Below are positions 1 through 8,688 of a stretch of DNA of 64,000 nt, one piece after another (within the stretch, counting starts at the first letter, position 1; the number at the start of each line of letters is the position of its first letter). Below the pieces are notes generated by a model. That model did no database searches. It was not told the origin of the DNA and worked only from the letters and a program-made list of their open reading frames with translations. The translations under genes and the position numbers were made by a program. Source of the stretch: Chromatocurvus sp046260765 (lineage in GTDB: Bacteria; Pseudomonadota; Gammaproteobacteria; Pseudomonadales; Halieaceae); NCBI GenBank assembly GCA_046260765.1, contig JBHEOO010000004.1, positions 52,659 to 116,658 of the forward strand, written 5' to 3'.

Positions 1-195
1 CCGGCACCCCTCGATGATCTGGCTTCGCACATTGTGGCGGCCAGTGGTCCAAGTGGAAGCAATGAAAGCTACCTGAGCGAGCTCGCACGGGCGCTGCATA
101 ACCTGGGATTCTACGATGACCACGTGCATCCGCTGGCGAGCCGTGTCGATGCGCTGCTGCAGAAAAGCCTGCGTTCAGCCTCTGTCGGGGATTGA
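1..195 (+). CDS. ChaC-like gamma-glutamylcyclotransferase, C-terminal fragment
   Basis: The window opens inside this gene; the last 64 residues are read in frame from base 1 to a TGA at 193-195. The motif ASGPSGSNESYL followed by a helix rich in Leu and ending DDHVHPL matches the C-terminal end of ChaC-type glutathione-specific gamma-glutamylcyclotransferases, which release 5-oxoproline from glutathione in the cytoplasm. The catalytic N-terminal part lies outside the window, so activity cannot be judged. The gene converges on the mechanosensitive channel gene and the two coding ends overlap by 21 bases. The family call rests on a short but characteristic motif. Confidence 0.7.
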   Translation, partial: PAPLDDLASHIVAASGPSGSNESYLSELARALHNLGFYDDHVHPLASRVDALLQKSLRSASVGD

Positions 196-3100
196 TTTCC
201 CGGGAGTGTCTGGCGCCGGTGCCGGCTCCACCACCCGCACAGGTATCGGACTGTCTGCGTCCAGGTGCACGTCCCGCTGTGGGAAGGCGATGCTGAGCCC
301 GGCGACATTGAACCTTTCATTGATCTCCGTGCGCAGCTCTGTCCAGACCCTTGGGTACTCCCGCTCTGCGTAACAACGCAGCCAGATAACCAGCGCATTG
401 TCGCCGAAGTCCTCGAATGTTGCGGTTGGCGCTGGATCTTCGAGGACTGAAGCGTTGTCGTGCGCCACCTCGATGAGAATGCGCATAGCCTCGCGGACAT
501 CCGAGCCGTAGGCCACGCCAACGGCGATAACCACGCGCAGATTCGATGTCGAGAGCGACCAGTTGGTCACCACGCCAGTGATCAGTTCCTTGTTCGGGAT
601 CATCAGTTCTTTGCCCTCAAAGGATTCGATGACCGTGGCGCGGGCGTTGATCTGTGTGACCGTTCCGTCGCCGCCACCGGCGGTAATAATGTCTCCCACC
701 CGAATAGGTCGCTCGAAAAGCAGGATCAGGCCACTGATAAAATTTGCAACGATCTCCTGCAGGCCGAAACCAATGCCAACGCCGAGAGCCGCAACCAGCC
801 ACTGCACTTTGCTCCATTCCCAGCCCAGCAGTGACAGACTCATCGCCAGGCCTGTGCCGATGATGACGTATTGCATAAGCACCTTGATGGCGTAGCGACT
901 GCCTGCAGTGATGCCGGTCCATTCCATCAGTAATACATCGACTAGCGGCGGAAGGTGTTTTGTTACGAGGGTTGTGATGACCAGAATGAAGATCGCGTTG
1001 ATCAGCGTCGCAAGGGACACCACGCGCAACTGACCATCGGGCAGCGTCGCATCGGCGACGTTCCAGAGACCGATCTCGTTGAAGATATTCAGTGCAGGCA
1101 GCGCGGGCGCCCATATCAGCCACAGGGCGACAGCGAGACCGAGGACGCGCAAAAGGCTAAGCAGCTGCGTGTTGGCACCAGAGAGAGACGCCACCGTTGC
1201 AAGGTCATCGGCATTGTCGATCGCGCTTTCGCCGCTCTCCTGGAGCGCCCTCGACTCGTCGCGGGTACGTCTCTCGATCTGCGCATTGAAGATAATGCCG
1301 ACCCGATAGAGGATATTGGTCACAAAAAGAATCAGAAGAAACGCCGCAATAGACATCCCCAGAGAGTCCAGATAGAGGTGCGCGGCAAAGAGATGTCCGG
1401 TGATATGCATGACGGCAATAGCCGCTGTCAGCACGACAACAGCCCTGAAGCCATAGAGCACAATCCGATCGGCCGTGAAGAGCCCACTGCGCAGTGCCCG
1501 CAGGCCCGCGAGAAGCAACGCAACAGCGATTGCCAGTGTGGCAATGGCCGTGAGTGGGCCACCGCTGTCAGTCGCCGACGTAGAGAGACCAAAGCCGGCA
1601 AAAAATGCGCCGGTGACAACCACCGGTGAAAGCCACCTGAGAGCCGGGCGCAGGCAGTCCATTTTCTGGCCATTCCACTTCAGACGGCGACGGCCTACCC
1701 CCAGGCGACCCGTAATATGGCGAAGGAAGCTGAAGGAAAACAATACGAACGATGCGAGTATGAGCCCCGCGCTGATACCCCCCAGCTGTGCATTGTCAGC
1801 TGCGGCATTGCCGATTATCAGTGAAATGACGAACACCGCGAGCGGCACAGCCGACGTGTAGGCCACACCCAGGAAAATGCCGGTAAAGATGCGGTCACTG
1901 CGCTCATCGCGAGGTCGGATGGGTTTGCCAAGTTGCTCCTGTAGTTCATTCTTGATCCGGCGCCGGAAAATCAGCAGTAGCGCCACCAGCGACCCCAGAA
2001 GTAGAGGCTCTACCTGCAGGATGGCCCGGGACGAACGATCCTGCAGCCGGGAAAAGCCATCCATTGAGATGAGGAGCTTCACCTGATCTTTCAGGCGTAT
2101 TGGATCAACGTAGCTGTGATTTCTCGTCCACAGAAGGTTGCTGGTCAGGAACTCTTCGTAGCCTTTTATCGCATCGTAAAGGCGAGCGGCGAGTTCGTTG
2201 GTATCGATAAGGACCTGTTGCAGTTGTGACTGCGCCTGCGCATTTTCGCGCAACAGGCGCATGTGCTGGTCCAGAAGTTTGTTTAGAGAACCGCGGGTGG
2301 CGCTATCCCATTTGGCGTGATCCGGAAAGCGCATCGTCAGAAGTGACTCCCGATCGGACATCGCCCGTACGTCCTCATCGTTATCAATCGCTGCTATCGC
2401 TACCTCGTTGATCCGTATGTTGCGCTGGTTGATCGCAGAGGCAATGCTGCGCTGGCTGGGCAGCGTGCGCAGCCGACTGAGCATGACATCGGCGAGTTCC
2501 GGCTGCAGCCCCGAGACGGCCAGTCGTCGGCGCGACAGAGATGCATCCCGCTCTATCCTGTCGAGTGTCTCCCGGATTTCAAGTATCCGGCTGCGCGCAG
2601 TGTTGAGCTCGAGACCAAGTAGCTCCTGCCGCTTTGCCAGAGACATGTTTTCCTCAGCCAGCGTCTGCAGCTCGGGGCGACTGTCGCCGATCTCCGACAC
2701 GATCTCCTGTGTTGCCTCGATCTGCTCCTGCGCAGCACTCTGACGCAAATCTCTTGCCGATTCAGAGAGAGCTGCAAGACGCCTGTCCTGACGGTTGATT
2801 TTCACGTCGAGCCAGTTGCGTTCAGCCACCAGGATAGTTTCCAGCGCTGGCTGGCCGCGAACCCGCAGTGCGAGGAGCTCTGCCTCGGTGGTGAGCTGCG
2901 TGCGGCGTGCCTGTGTCACCGCATCCGCAATACGCTCCTGTATCGAAGCTCCCTCGGCGAGGGTTGCACTGGGCAGTGACTGCAGCTGGCTTTGAATCGC
3001 GACAAGGCGGTCGCGCTCAGCCGTGCCTTGCTGTCGTGCCGCTGTCAGCTCGGCAGCGATGGCGGCCCGGCGCGCGGTGGCGCTGCGCCGATCAGCGACC

Positions 3101-3519
3101 ATGAGCTGGATCTCTGCTTCCAGTTCGTCCAGCGAGGCGTCGCTGGGTGGCTGTTGGACTGACTCCTGCGGGGCTTCCTGTACCAGGGCGTCAAAGCGGG
3201 CCGCCTCTTCTTCGCTGCGCTCTATACGGTCCGAAACCTCATTGATCGCTGTCTGCAACTCGCGAGTTGCGGCGAGCGTGCTGGCCGCTGCCTCCAGTTC
3301 GGCCTCGAGACGCGCTTTCTCATCCCCAGAGAGTTCGGTTGATTGCTGCACCTGCTGCGAGAGGATTTCGAGCCGACTCGCAGACACACTGTCCGACGAC
3401 TCGGTTTGCGCTGTGGCCGATTGCGTGATCAGCAGACAAGCCAGCAGACAAATAAGCAGAAATAAGCCGCGCGCACTGGCGCGAAGGAGATCCCTAGCGG
3501 GCCTGAAAGAAATAGTCAA
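175..3519 (-). CDS. MscK/MscM-type large mechanosensitive channel
   Basis: This 1114-residue protein is the size of E. coli MscK (KefA) and MscM (YjeP), inner-membrane channels that open on osmotic downshock. Residues 1-37 form a signal peptide ending in an Ala-rich cleavage region. About 50-480 is a Glu/Arg/Ala-rich periplasmic coiled-coil region (MscS porin-like). From about 510 onward come many membrane spans, then the MscS pore and beta domain near the C-terminus, with GFGLQEIVANF, LLFERPIRVGD and IPNKELITGVVTNWS. It stands alone, convergent with the ChaC fragment. MscK and MscM cannot be told apart by eye, so no symbol is given. Confidence 0.9.
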   Translation of the reverse strand: MTISFRPARDLLRASARGLFLLICLLACLLITQSATAQTESSDSVSASRLEILSQQVQQSTELSGDEKARLEAELEAAASTLAATRELQTAINEVSDRIERSEEEAARFDALVQEAPQESVQQPPSDASLDELEAEIQLMVADRRSATARRAAIAAELTAARQQGTAERDRLVAIQSQLQSLPSATLAEGASIQERIADAVTQARRTQLTTEAELLALRVRGQPALETILVAERNWLDVKINRQDRRLAALSESARDLRQSAAQEQIEATQEIVSEIGDSRPELQTLAEENMSLAKRQELLGLELNTARSRILEIRETLDRIERDASLSRRRLAVSGLQPELADVMLSRLRTLPSQRSIASAINQRNIRINEVAIAAIDNDEDVRAMSDRESLLTMRFPDHAKWDSATRGSLNKLLDQHMRLLRENAQAQSQLQQVLIDTNELAARLYDAIKGYEEFLTSNLLWTRNHSYVDPIRLKDQVKLLISMDGFSRLQDRSSRAILQVEPLLLGSLVALLLIFRRRIKNELQEQLGKPIRPRDERSDRIFTGIFLGVAYTSAVPLAVFVISLIIGNAAADNAQLGGISAGLILASFVLFSFSFLRHITGRLGVGRRRLKWNGQKMDCLRPALRWLSPVVVTGAFFAGFGLSTSATDSGGPLTAIATLAIAVALLLAGLRALRSGLFTADRIVLYGFRAVVVLTAAIAVMHITGHLFAAHLYLDSLGMSIAAFLLILFVTNILYRVGIIFNAQIERRTRDESRALQESGESAIDNADDLATVASLSGANTQLLSLLRVLGLAVALWLIWAPALPALNIFNEIGLWNVADATLPDGQLRVVSLATLINAIFILVITTLVTKHLPPLVDVLLMEWTGITAGSRYAIKVLMQYVIIGTGLAMSLSLLGWEWSKVQWLVAALGVGIGFGLQEIVANFISGLILLFERPIRVGDIITAGGGDGTVTQINARATVIESFEGKELMIPNKELITGVVTNWSLSTSNLRVVIAVGVAYGSDVREAMRILIEVAHDNASVLEDPAPTATFEDFGDNALVIWLRCYAEREYPRVWTELRTEINERFNVAGLSIAFPQRDVHLDADSPIPVRVVEPAPAPDTPGKSIPDRG

Positions 3520-3621
3520 GAGCCGGTCTCACCGCGGTATTTCAAAGGCGGGAAGGGTAGCATATTTGATCGTTGGGAGAGTGTGACGTAACGCTTGAAC
3601 AAGATGGTCGGGCAGGACGGC

Positions 3622-3650
3622 TTGCTTGCAATCCTGCTATGCCCGATAAT
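3622..3650 (+). promoter_or_regulatory. Sigma-70 promoter of the SRP RNA gene
   Basis: TTGCTT at 3622-3627 and GATAAT at 3645-3650 are separated by 17 bases. The -10 matches the consensus at five of six positions. The next bases (CCCGGCTCCG) form a GC-rich discriminator, typical of stringently controlled stable-RNA promoters. A start near 3657 would give a precursor beginning with a small GC-rich hairpin ahead of the SRP RNA. Confidence 0.75.
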
Positions 3651-3675
3651 CCCGGCTCCGCGAAAGCGGGGCTAT

Positions 3676-3785
<110 letters not shown>

Positions 3786-4098
3786 TCCAAATTTGGGTAA
3801 AACCCTTTATGAAAACCTATAGCTACACATAAGCGCCCGGTTAAAAGCTGAATATATTCAATTGCTTGAAGTCGGCATCCTGTTCGGATCTGTCGGTGGC
3901 CTCGAGAAAAGCCTTTTTTTCGGTGTTTTCTCGAAAACGCTGGCGGAAGGAATCAGTGACAAAGTGTGGGGGAAGCCCCTGTACAAGGCTGACTCTGCTT
4001 ACGAACAGTGTGCACCTCTGCAGCTACAGCACGTCGAAGCTCCAATTGCCCATTCGATTACCTACCACAAGACAGGAGCGCCCGGGATGAGGCGTTAA
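3786..4098. other. Gene-free spacer with a 9-bp inverted repeat
   Basis: No convincing coding sequence is seen in these 313 bases. A perfect inverted repeat, TCGAGAAAA at 3902-3910 and TTTTCTCGA at 3926-3934, encloses a 15-base loop containing seven T residues. GGGTAAAACCC at 3794-3804 could be a weak SRP RNA terminator. The last bases carry a poor ribosome site for the GMC gene. Confidence 0.5.
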
Positions 4099-5712
4099 AT
4101 GCTGGTTGACCTGCAAAAAATCGTCCGCAGCGACGACAACTACAGCTTTGCGGCCGACGTCGCCATTATCGGTGCTGGCGCCGCCGGCATCACCCTTGCC
4201 CGCCGTCTGCTGCCGGCCGGCGCACGCATTCTGCTGATCGAGAGCGGCGATGCGGACCACCGCAAGAACCGACAGGACCTGTGCCAGGGCGACAGCAGCG
4301 GCCTCGACTACTACGCACTCCGCGATTCCCGATTGCGATTTTTTGGTGGCACAACCGCCATATGGGGCGGGCGCTGCGCACGGCTTGATGCGATTGATTT
4401 CACCCGCCGCGACTGGCTGGACCATTCCGGTTGGCCGCTGTCGCTTGCAGACCTCGACAGCTGGTACGCTGAGGCTCAGCAGGCTCTTGGTCTGCCTGTG
4501 GTCGCGGCGAACCGGATGCCCGGATTTACCGACCCCCTTGATGGCGGCGAATTAAAAAGTGCTTTCTGGCAATTTGACGACGAGTTTTCACGCTTCACCC
4601 TGCCCGCGTGCGGCGATCTGAGCCAGGCCAGCGGCGTTACGATCCTTCTCAATGCCACGTTGGTGGGGATGCAGACATCAGACGATGGCCGCTCGGTCAC
4701 TCGGGTGACTGTCTCCACTCCGGGGGGTGCTCGCAGGACAATTACGGCAGGGCATTTCGTCCTGGCGAGTGGCGGATTGGAGAATCCGCGACTCATGCTT
4801 GCATCGAAGACCACCGCGCATCCACAGGGTATCGGCAACCACTACGACCAGGTTGGCCGCTACTTCATGGAGCACCCACACGCCCGCGGCGCAAAGATCA
4901 CGACTCCGGATCCTGCAAGACTGTTCCAGACATTCCCCTCGTTTTTGCGTGACAGCAGAAACCAGCGCTACGGCCTGCTGCTGCGCCCCGAGGAGTCGAC
5001 TCAGGCAAGGCACAGCATACTCAATGGCTGCTTCACGCTCGGTGTGTTCCGACATGCGGGGGAAAAGCCCGCGCTGCACAAGCAGACTTACAACCAGCTC
5101 AAGCACGACATGGCCCCCGGCAACTTTGGCCGCGCTTTGTGGCGCCTGGTGAAAAAGGGCTCGCGCTGGAGGAAGGAAAACCGCAGCCCGGCCAGCCGGA
5201 CACGACTCCTGGGCAATCCGAAATACGGCATCTATGCAGTCATGCGTGCAGAGCAGGCACCCAACCCGCAGAGTCGCGTCACCCTGTCCGATCAACGCGA
5301 CGCGCTTGGCATGCCGAGGATCCATCTTCACTGGCAGATGCAGGAAATAGACAAGCTCACGGTTCGAGTGACCATGCAGGCGCTGGACCGCGACCTGCGT
5401 CGCACTGGTCTGGGTACAGCCACCCCCAGCCCCTGGGTGACCAATCCAGATATTCCCTGGGAATTCGATCACCTGGTCACGAGCCATCCCTATGGGGGCT
5501 ATCACCATATGGGTACGACCCGCATGGGTACTGACCCGCGCACATCAGTCGTGGATGCCGACTGCCGGGTGCATGGATTGGACAACCTGTACGTCGCGGG
5601 ATCATCGGTCTTTCCGACCGGGGGCTGGGCCAACCCGACGCTGACCATCATTGCCCTCAGCATGCGGCTGGGTGATCATCTCGGGCGTTGCCTTGCAGGC
5701 CATAGCGCCTGA
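4099..5712 (+). CDS. GMC-family FAD-dependent oxidoreductase
   Basis: The 537-residue product has the FAD Rossmann motif IIGAGAAGITLA near residues 25-36 and the substrate-side motif FFGGTTAIWGG near 77-87. The C-terminal GMC block contains HHMGTTRMG and GGWANPTLTIIALS, where the His/Asn active-site pair sits. Such flavoenzymes oxidise alcohols, sugars or sterols; the substrate cannot be read from sequence. No signal peptide is evident. It sits alone between the SRP RNA and dnaX, which are close neighbours in many bacteria, so it may be a later insertion. The ATG start has only a weak upstream GAGG. Confidence 0.88.
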   Translation: MLVDLQKIVRSDDNYSFAADVAIIGAGAAGITLARRLLPAGARILLIESGDADHRKNRQDLCQGDSSGLDYYALRDSRLRFFGGTTAIWGGRCARLDAIDFTRRDWLDHSGWPLSLADLDSWYAEAQQALGLPVVAANRMPGFTDPLDGGELKSAFWQFDDEFSRFTLPACGDLSQASGVTILLNATLVGMQTSDDGRSVTRVTVSTPGGARRTITAGHFVLASGGLENPRLMLASKTTAHPQGIGNHYDQVGRYFMEHPHARGAKITTPDPARLFQTFPSFLRDSRNQRYGLLLRPEESTQARHSILNGCFTLGVFRHAGEKPALHKQTYNQLKHDMAPGNFGRALWRLVKKGSRWRKENRSPASRTRLLGNPKYGIYAVMRAEQAPNPQSRVTLSDQRDALGMPRIHLHWQMQEIDKLTVRVTMQALDRDLRRTGLGTATPSPWVTNPDIPWEFDHLVTSHPYGGYHHMGTTRMGTDPRTSVVDADCRVHGLDNLYVAGSSVFPTGGWANPTLTIIALSMRLGDHLGRCLAGHSA

Positions 5713-5986
5713 GACGGGCCAGTAAGTCCAGACTGAGCGCATCAGATTTTTGTCTTCACTGCATTTTCGCCAGTGCCGGGACACTTCTTGATGCGCAAGT
5801 GGAGATTTTTTGTGCGGAGCGAGACGGCGCGAGATGTGGCTGTTGACCCTCAGATCGTCTCCATTTTCTTATAACATGTCGTAACGATAGCCCACCGCCA
5901 GGTCCGCATAGCGGCACCGCCGTTTCCTCTGTTTCGGCCGCTGCGTTATGCTGGCAGGCTGAGACCGCAGGAGTGACGCGCACAGC

Positions 5987-7675
5987 ATGTCCTATCAGGT
6001 ACTTGCCCGAAAATGGCGTCCGGGCACATTCAGCGAAATGGTCGGGCAGCAGCACGTGCTCAAGGCCCTGTCGAATGCACTGGATCACGATCGCCTGCAC
6101 CATGCTTACCTGTTCTCCGGTACCCGCGGTGTCGGCAAGACCACGGTGGCGCGTATTCTGGCCAAGTGCCTCAATTGTGAGCGGGGTGTCAGTTCGCAGC
6201 CCTGCGGTATGTGCAGCGCCTGCCAGGAGGTTGCCGAGGGACGCAGTGTCGACCTGATAGAGGTAGACGCCGCATCGCGGACCAAGGTCGATGACACCCG
6301 CGAGCTGCTCGACAACGTGCAGTATGCGCCCACCCGCAGTCGCTTCAAGATTTATCTCATCGACGAAGTGCATATGCTCTCCACGCACAGCTTCAACGCG
6401 CTCCTGAAGACGCTGGAGGAGCCACCGCCGCACGTCAAATTCCTGCTCGCGACCACCGACCCGCAAAAGCTGCCGGCCACCGTGTTGTCGAGATGTCTGC
6501 AGTTCAATCTCAAGAATATGCCGCCGGAGCAGGTAGCGGGCCACCTGCGCACCGTGCTTGAGGCCGAAGGTGTACGTTACGATGAGAGTGCGCTGCGGCT
6601 GCTCGGACGCGCCGCCGATGGCAGCATGCGCGATGCACTCAGCCTTACTGATCAGGCGATAGGGTACGGTGGCGGGCAGATTGCCGAGGCAGAGGTCAGG
6701 GCCATGCTCGGCGTGGCAGATCGTACGGCCATTCTCCAGCTTCTGGATGGGTTGTCACGCGACGATGCCCGGGCCGTGCTGCAGACTGTCGCCTCGATGG
6801 CGGAGAGCGGTGCAGATTTCTCCAGTGCCGTGGACGAGCTCATAGCGACTCTGCATGAACTTGCCGTCGTGCAGGTCGTGCCCGATGCGGAGCCTTCATC
6901 CGCCGATGATCCCAAGGAGCTCAGACGCCTGGCGGCGCTGCTGACGGGGGAGGATGTGCAGCTTCACTATCAGATGGCGCTCAATGGCAAGCGCGATATG
7001 GCGATCAGCGTCGATACCCGCAGTGCGTTTGAAATGATCATGCTGCGAATGCTTGCTTTCAGACCGTTGACCGCCAGCGCGCCCGTGGCGGTGGACGCCG
7101 GTCCAGCCGCTCCGGGGTCAGGCCCTGTCGCGACGACATCGGAGACTCCGCCCGTTGCCAGCTCGGCGCTGCAGCGAGCGCCGGAGCGCCCGGTCGCCCC
7201 GGCATCGCCGCCAGCGGCTGGCAATCACAGTGCCGGCGAGGTCGGCGATCGCGGAAAAAAGCCTGAGGCGCCGCGTGACGGCGCAGAAATCGACTGGGCC
7301 GATCTCCTGCCGTCGCTGGGTTTGACGGGGAGCACCCTGCTCACGGCGAAGAACTGCGAATGGTACGGGCAGACGGCTGACACAGTGGAGTTACGGCTGG
7401 ATCCGGCGCAGTCGAATCTGTTCAACGCCCGACACGTCGAGCGCATCGAGAAAGCGCTGCGAAAATCTCTGGGAAGAGCGACACTCAAGGTCAGCATACA
7501 GCCGGGTCAGCTGAGGTCTGAAACGCCCGCCCAGAGGGAGCACAGACAGGCGCGGGAGCAACACGAGGCCGCCGTTGCGCAAATGCGGGAGGACCCCCGG
7601 CTGTCCGCGCTCATTGCGCGCTTTTCGGCCACGCTCGATGAACCCGGCATTGAGATAACGGTCAACAGGGGATGA
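5987..7675 (+). CDS. dnaX: DNA polymerase III subunits tau and gamma
   Basis: The 562-residue tau product is the clamp-loader ATPase of the replisome. Walker A is GTRGVGKTT (45-53); Zn ligands lie in CLNCERGV and CGMCSAC (61-79); Walker B is LIDEVH (about 125-129); the sensor motif LSRC follows near 167-170. A Pro/Ala-rich linker (about 365-430) leads to a C-terminal domain that in E. coli tau binds DnaB and Pol III alpha. The linker carries a complete -1 frameshift signal at 7238-7284 that would give a 426-residue gamma. It heads the dnaX-ybaB-recR-rnd cluster. The preceding 274 bases hold no gene. Confidence 0.97.
   Translation: MSYQVLARKWRPGTFSEMVGQQHVLKALSNALDHDRLHHAYLFSGTRGVGKTTVARILAKCLNCERGVSSQPCGMCSACQEVAEGRSVDLIEVDAASRTKVDDTRELLDNVQYAPTRSRFKIYLIDEVHMLSTHSFNALLKTLEEPPPHVKFLLATTDPQKLPATVLSRCLQFNLKNMPPEQVAGHLRTVLEAEGVRYDESALRLLGRAADGSMRDALSLTDQAIGYGGGQIAEAEVRAMLGVADRTAILQLLDGLSRDDARAVLQTVASMAESGADFSSAVDELIATLHELAVVQVVPDAEPSSADDPKELRRLAALLTGEDVQLHYQMALNGKRDMAISVDTRSAFEMIMLRMLAFRPLTASAPVAVDAGPAAPGSGPVATTSETPPVASSALQRAPERPVAPASPPAAGNHSAGEVGDRGKKPEAPRDGAEIDWADLLPSLGLTGSTLLTAKNCEWYGQTADTVELRLDPAQSNLFNARHVERIEKALRKSLGRATLKVSIQPGQLRSETPAQREHRQAREQHEAAVAQMREDPRLSALIARFSATLDEPGIEITVNRG
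7238..7284 (+). promoter_or_regulatory. Programmed -1 ribosomal frameshift site in dnaX
   Basis: The slippery heptamer A AAA AAG occupies 7255-7261 in the correct frame (GGA AAA AAG, residues 423-425). Slipping by -1 reads GCC TGA, so translation stops at 7264-7266 after one Ala. A Shine-Dalgarno-like GAGG (7238-7241) lies 13 bases upstream. A perfect stem GCGCCG/CGGCGC (7268-7273 and 7279-7284, loop CGTGA) begins six bases downstream. All three elements of the E. coli dnaX frameshift cassette are present in the same order. Confidence 0.9.
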
Positions 7676-7754
7676 TCCCGCGTGATGGTAAGCGCGACTA
7701 CAATGAGTTAATGCAAGTTCACGCAACGGTATGCAAGCTATTGGAGACTGGCAC

Positions 7755-8078
7755 ATGAAGGGAAGTATCACTGAAATGATGCAGCAGGCGCAGAAAATGC
7801 AGGCTGATATGCAAAAAGTTCAGGAAGCGCTGGCGGAACAGGAGGTGACGGGTGAGTCAGGCGCGGGCCTCGTGCGGGTCACCATGAACGGACGCCATGA
7901 CGTACGCTCCGTGAGCATCGACGACAGCGTTCTGCAGGAGGAGAAAAGTGTCCTTGAGGATCTGCTTGGCGCCGCGGTCAACGATGCGGTGCGCAAGGTC
8001 GAGGCGGAGAACAAGAAAGCCATGTCGCAGCTGACCTCGGGACTGAACCTGCCCGAGGGCTTCAAGCTGCCATTCTGA
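7755..8078 (+). CDS. ybaB: YbaB/EbfC nucleoid-associated protein
   Basis: This is a 107-residue protein of the YbaB/EbfC family, homodimeric DNA-binding proteins that almost always lie between dnaX and recR, as here. The N-terminal helix (MMQQAQKMQADMQK) and the C-terminal NKKAMSQLTSGLNLPEGFKLPF-type end are typical. The start at 7755 was chosen over an in-frame ATG at 7731 because GGAG lies eight bases before it and family members begin at this helix. The recR start follows four bases after the stop, indicating one operon. Confidence 0.93.
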   Translation: MKGSITEMMQQAQKMQADMQKVQEALAEQEVTGESGAGLVRVTMNGRHDVRSVSIDDSVLQEEKSVLEDLLGAAVNDAVRKVEAENKKAMSQLTSGLNLPEGFKLPF

Positions 8079-8082
8079 TCGC

Positions 8083-8688
8083 ATGAAATTCAGCCCTGCC
8101 CTCGAGACACTCATTGAGTCGCTACGCTGTCTGCCCGGTGTCGGACCGAAGTCGGCGCAGCGCATGGCGCTGTATCTGCTGGAGCGCAATCGTAACGGCG
8201 CATCCGCTCTCGCCGATGCGCTGCGAGACGCCGTCGACCGCATCGGTCACTGTCAGCGCTGCAGGAATCTGACAGAACTGGCGCTGTGCGAGATCTGCAG
8301 CGATCCACGTCGCGATCAGCACACGCTGTGCGTGGTAGAAACGCCCGGCGACGTACTGGCGGTGGAGCAGGCAGGGGGTTACCGAGGGTGTTATTTCGTG
8401 TTGATGGGACATCTTTCACCGATCGACGGCATCGGACCCGAGGATATCGGCCTGGATCGTCTGCAGGAGCAGGTGGAAGCGCAGGGCATCAGCGAGGTGA
8501 TTCTTGCGACCAATCCCACCGCCGAGGGTGAAGCGACGGCGTACTACCTGACTGAGATGCTCGGTTCGCGCGGAATACGCATGTCGCGCATCGCGCACGG
8601 CGTGCCGCTCGGTGGGGAGCTCGAGTATGTGGATGGCTCGACGTTGATGCATGCATTCACCGGCCGCACGCCCGTGGTGCGCTCATGA
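8083..8688 (+). CDS. recR: Recombination mediator RecR
   Basis: The 201-residue product matches the usual RecR length. It has an N-terminal helix-hairpin-helix (CLPGVGPKSAQRMA, about 16-29), a four-Cys zinc site (C57, C60, C69, C72) and a Toprim domain starting at CVVETPGD (about 83). RecR acts with RecO and RecF to load RecA on gapped DNA. Its stop overlaps the rnd start in ATGA, so the two are translationally coupled. Confidence 0.97.
   Translation: MKFSPALETLIESLRCLPGVGPKSAQRMALYLLERNRNGASALADALRDAVDRIGHCQRCRNLTELALCEICSDPRRDQHTLCVVETPGDVLAVEQAGGYRGCYFVLMGHLSPIDGIGPEDIGLDRLQEQVEAQGISEVILATNPTAEGEATAYYLTEMLGSRGIRMSRIAHGVPLGGELEYVDGSTLMHAFTGRTPVVRS

Noticed and set aside
955..1629. A 224-codon plus-strand frame inside the mechanosensitive channel gene
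   Set aside because: Antisense to a conserved membrane protein, with a composition rich in Arg, Gln and Asp typical of shadow frames.
3862..4098. Two overlapping 74-78-codon frames before the GMC gene
   Set aside because: Neither has a ribosome site or any familiar motif, and they run through the inverted repeat.
4678..5508. A 276-codon open frame on the minus strand inside the GMC gene
   Set aside because: It is fully antisense to a gene with clear GMC motifs and shows no recognisable domain; long shadow frames are common in GC-rich DNA.
5843..5875. TTGACC and TATAAC as a dnaX promoter
   Set aside because: The spacing is 21 bases, too long for a sigma-70 promoter.
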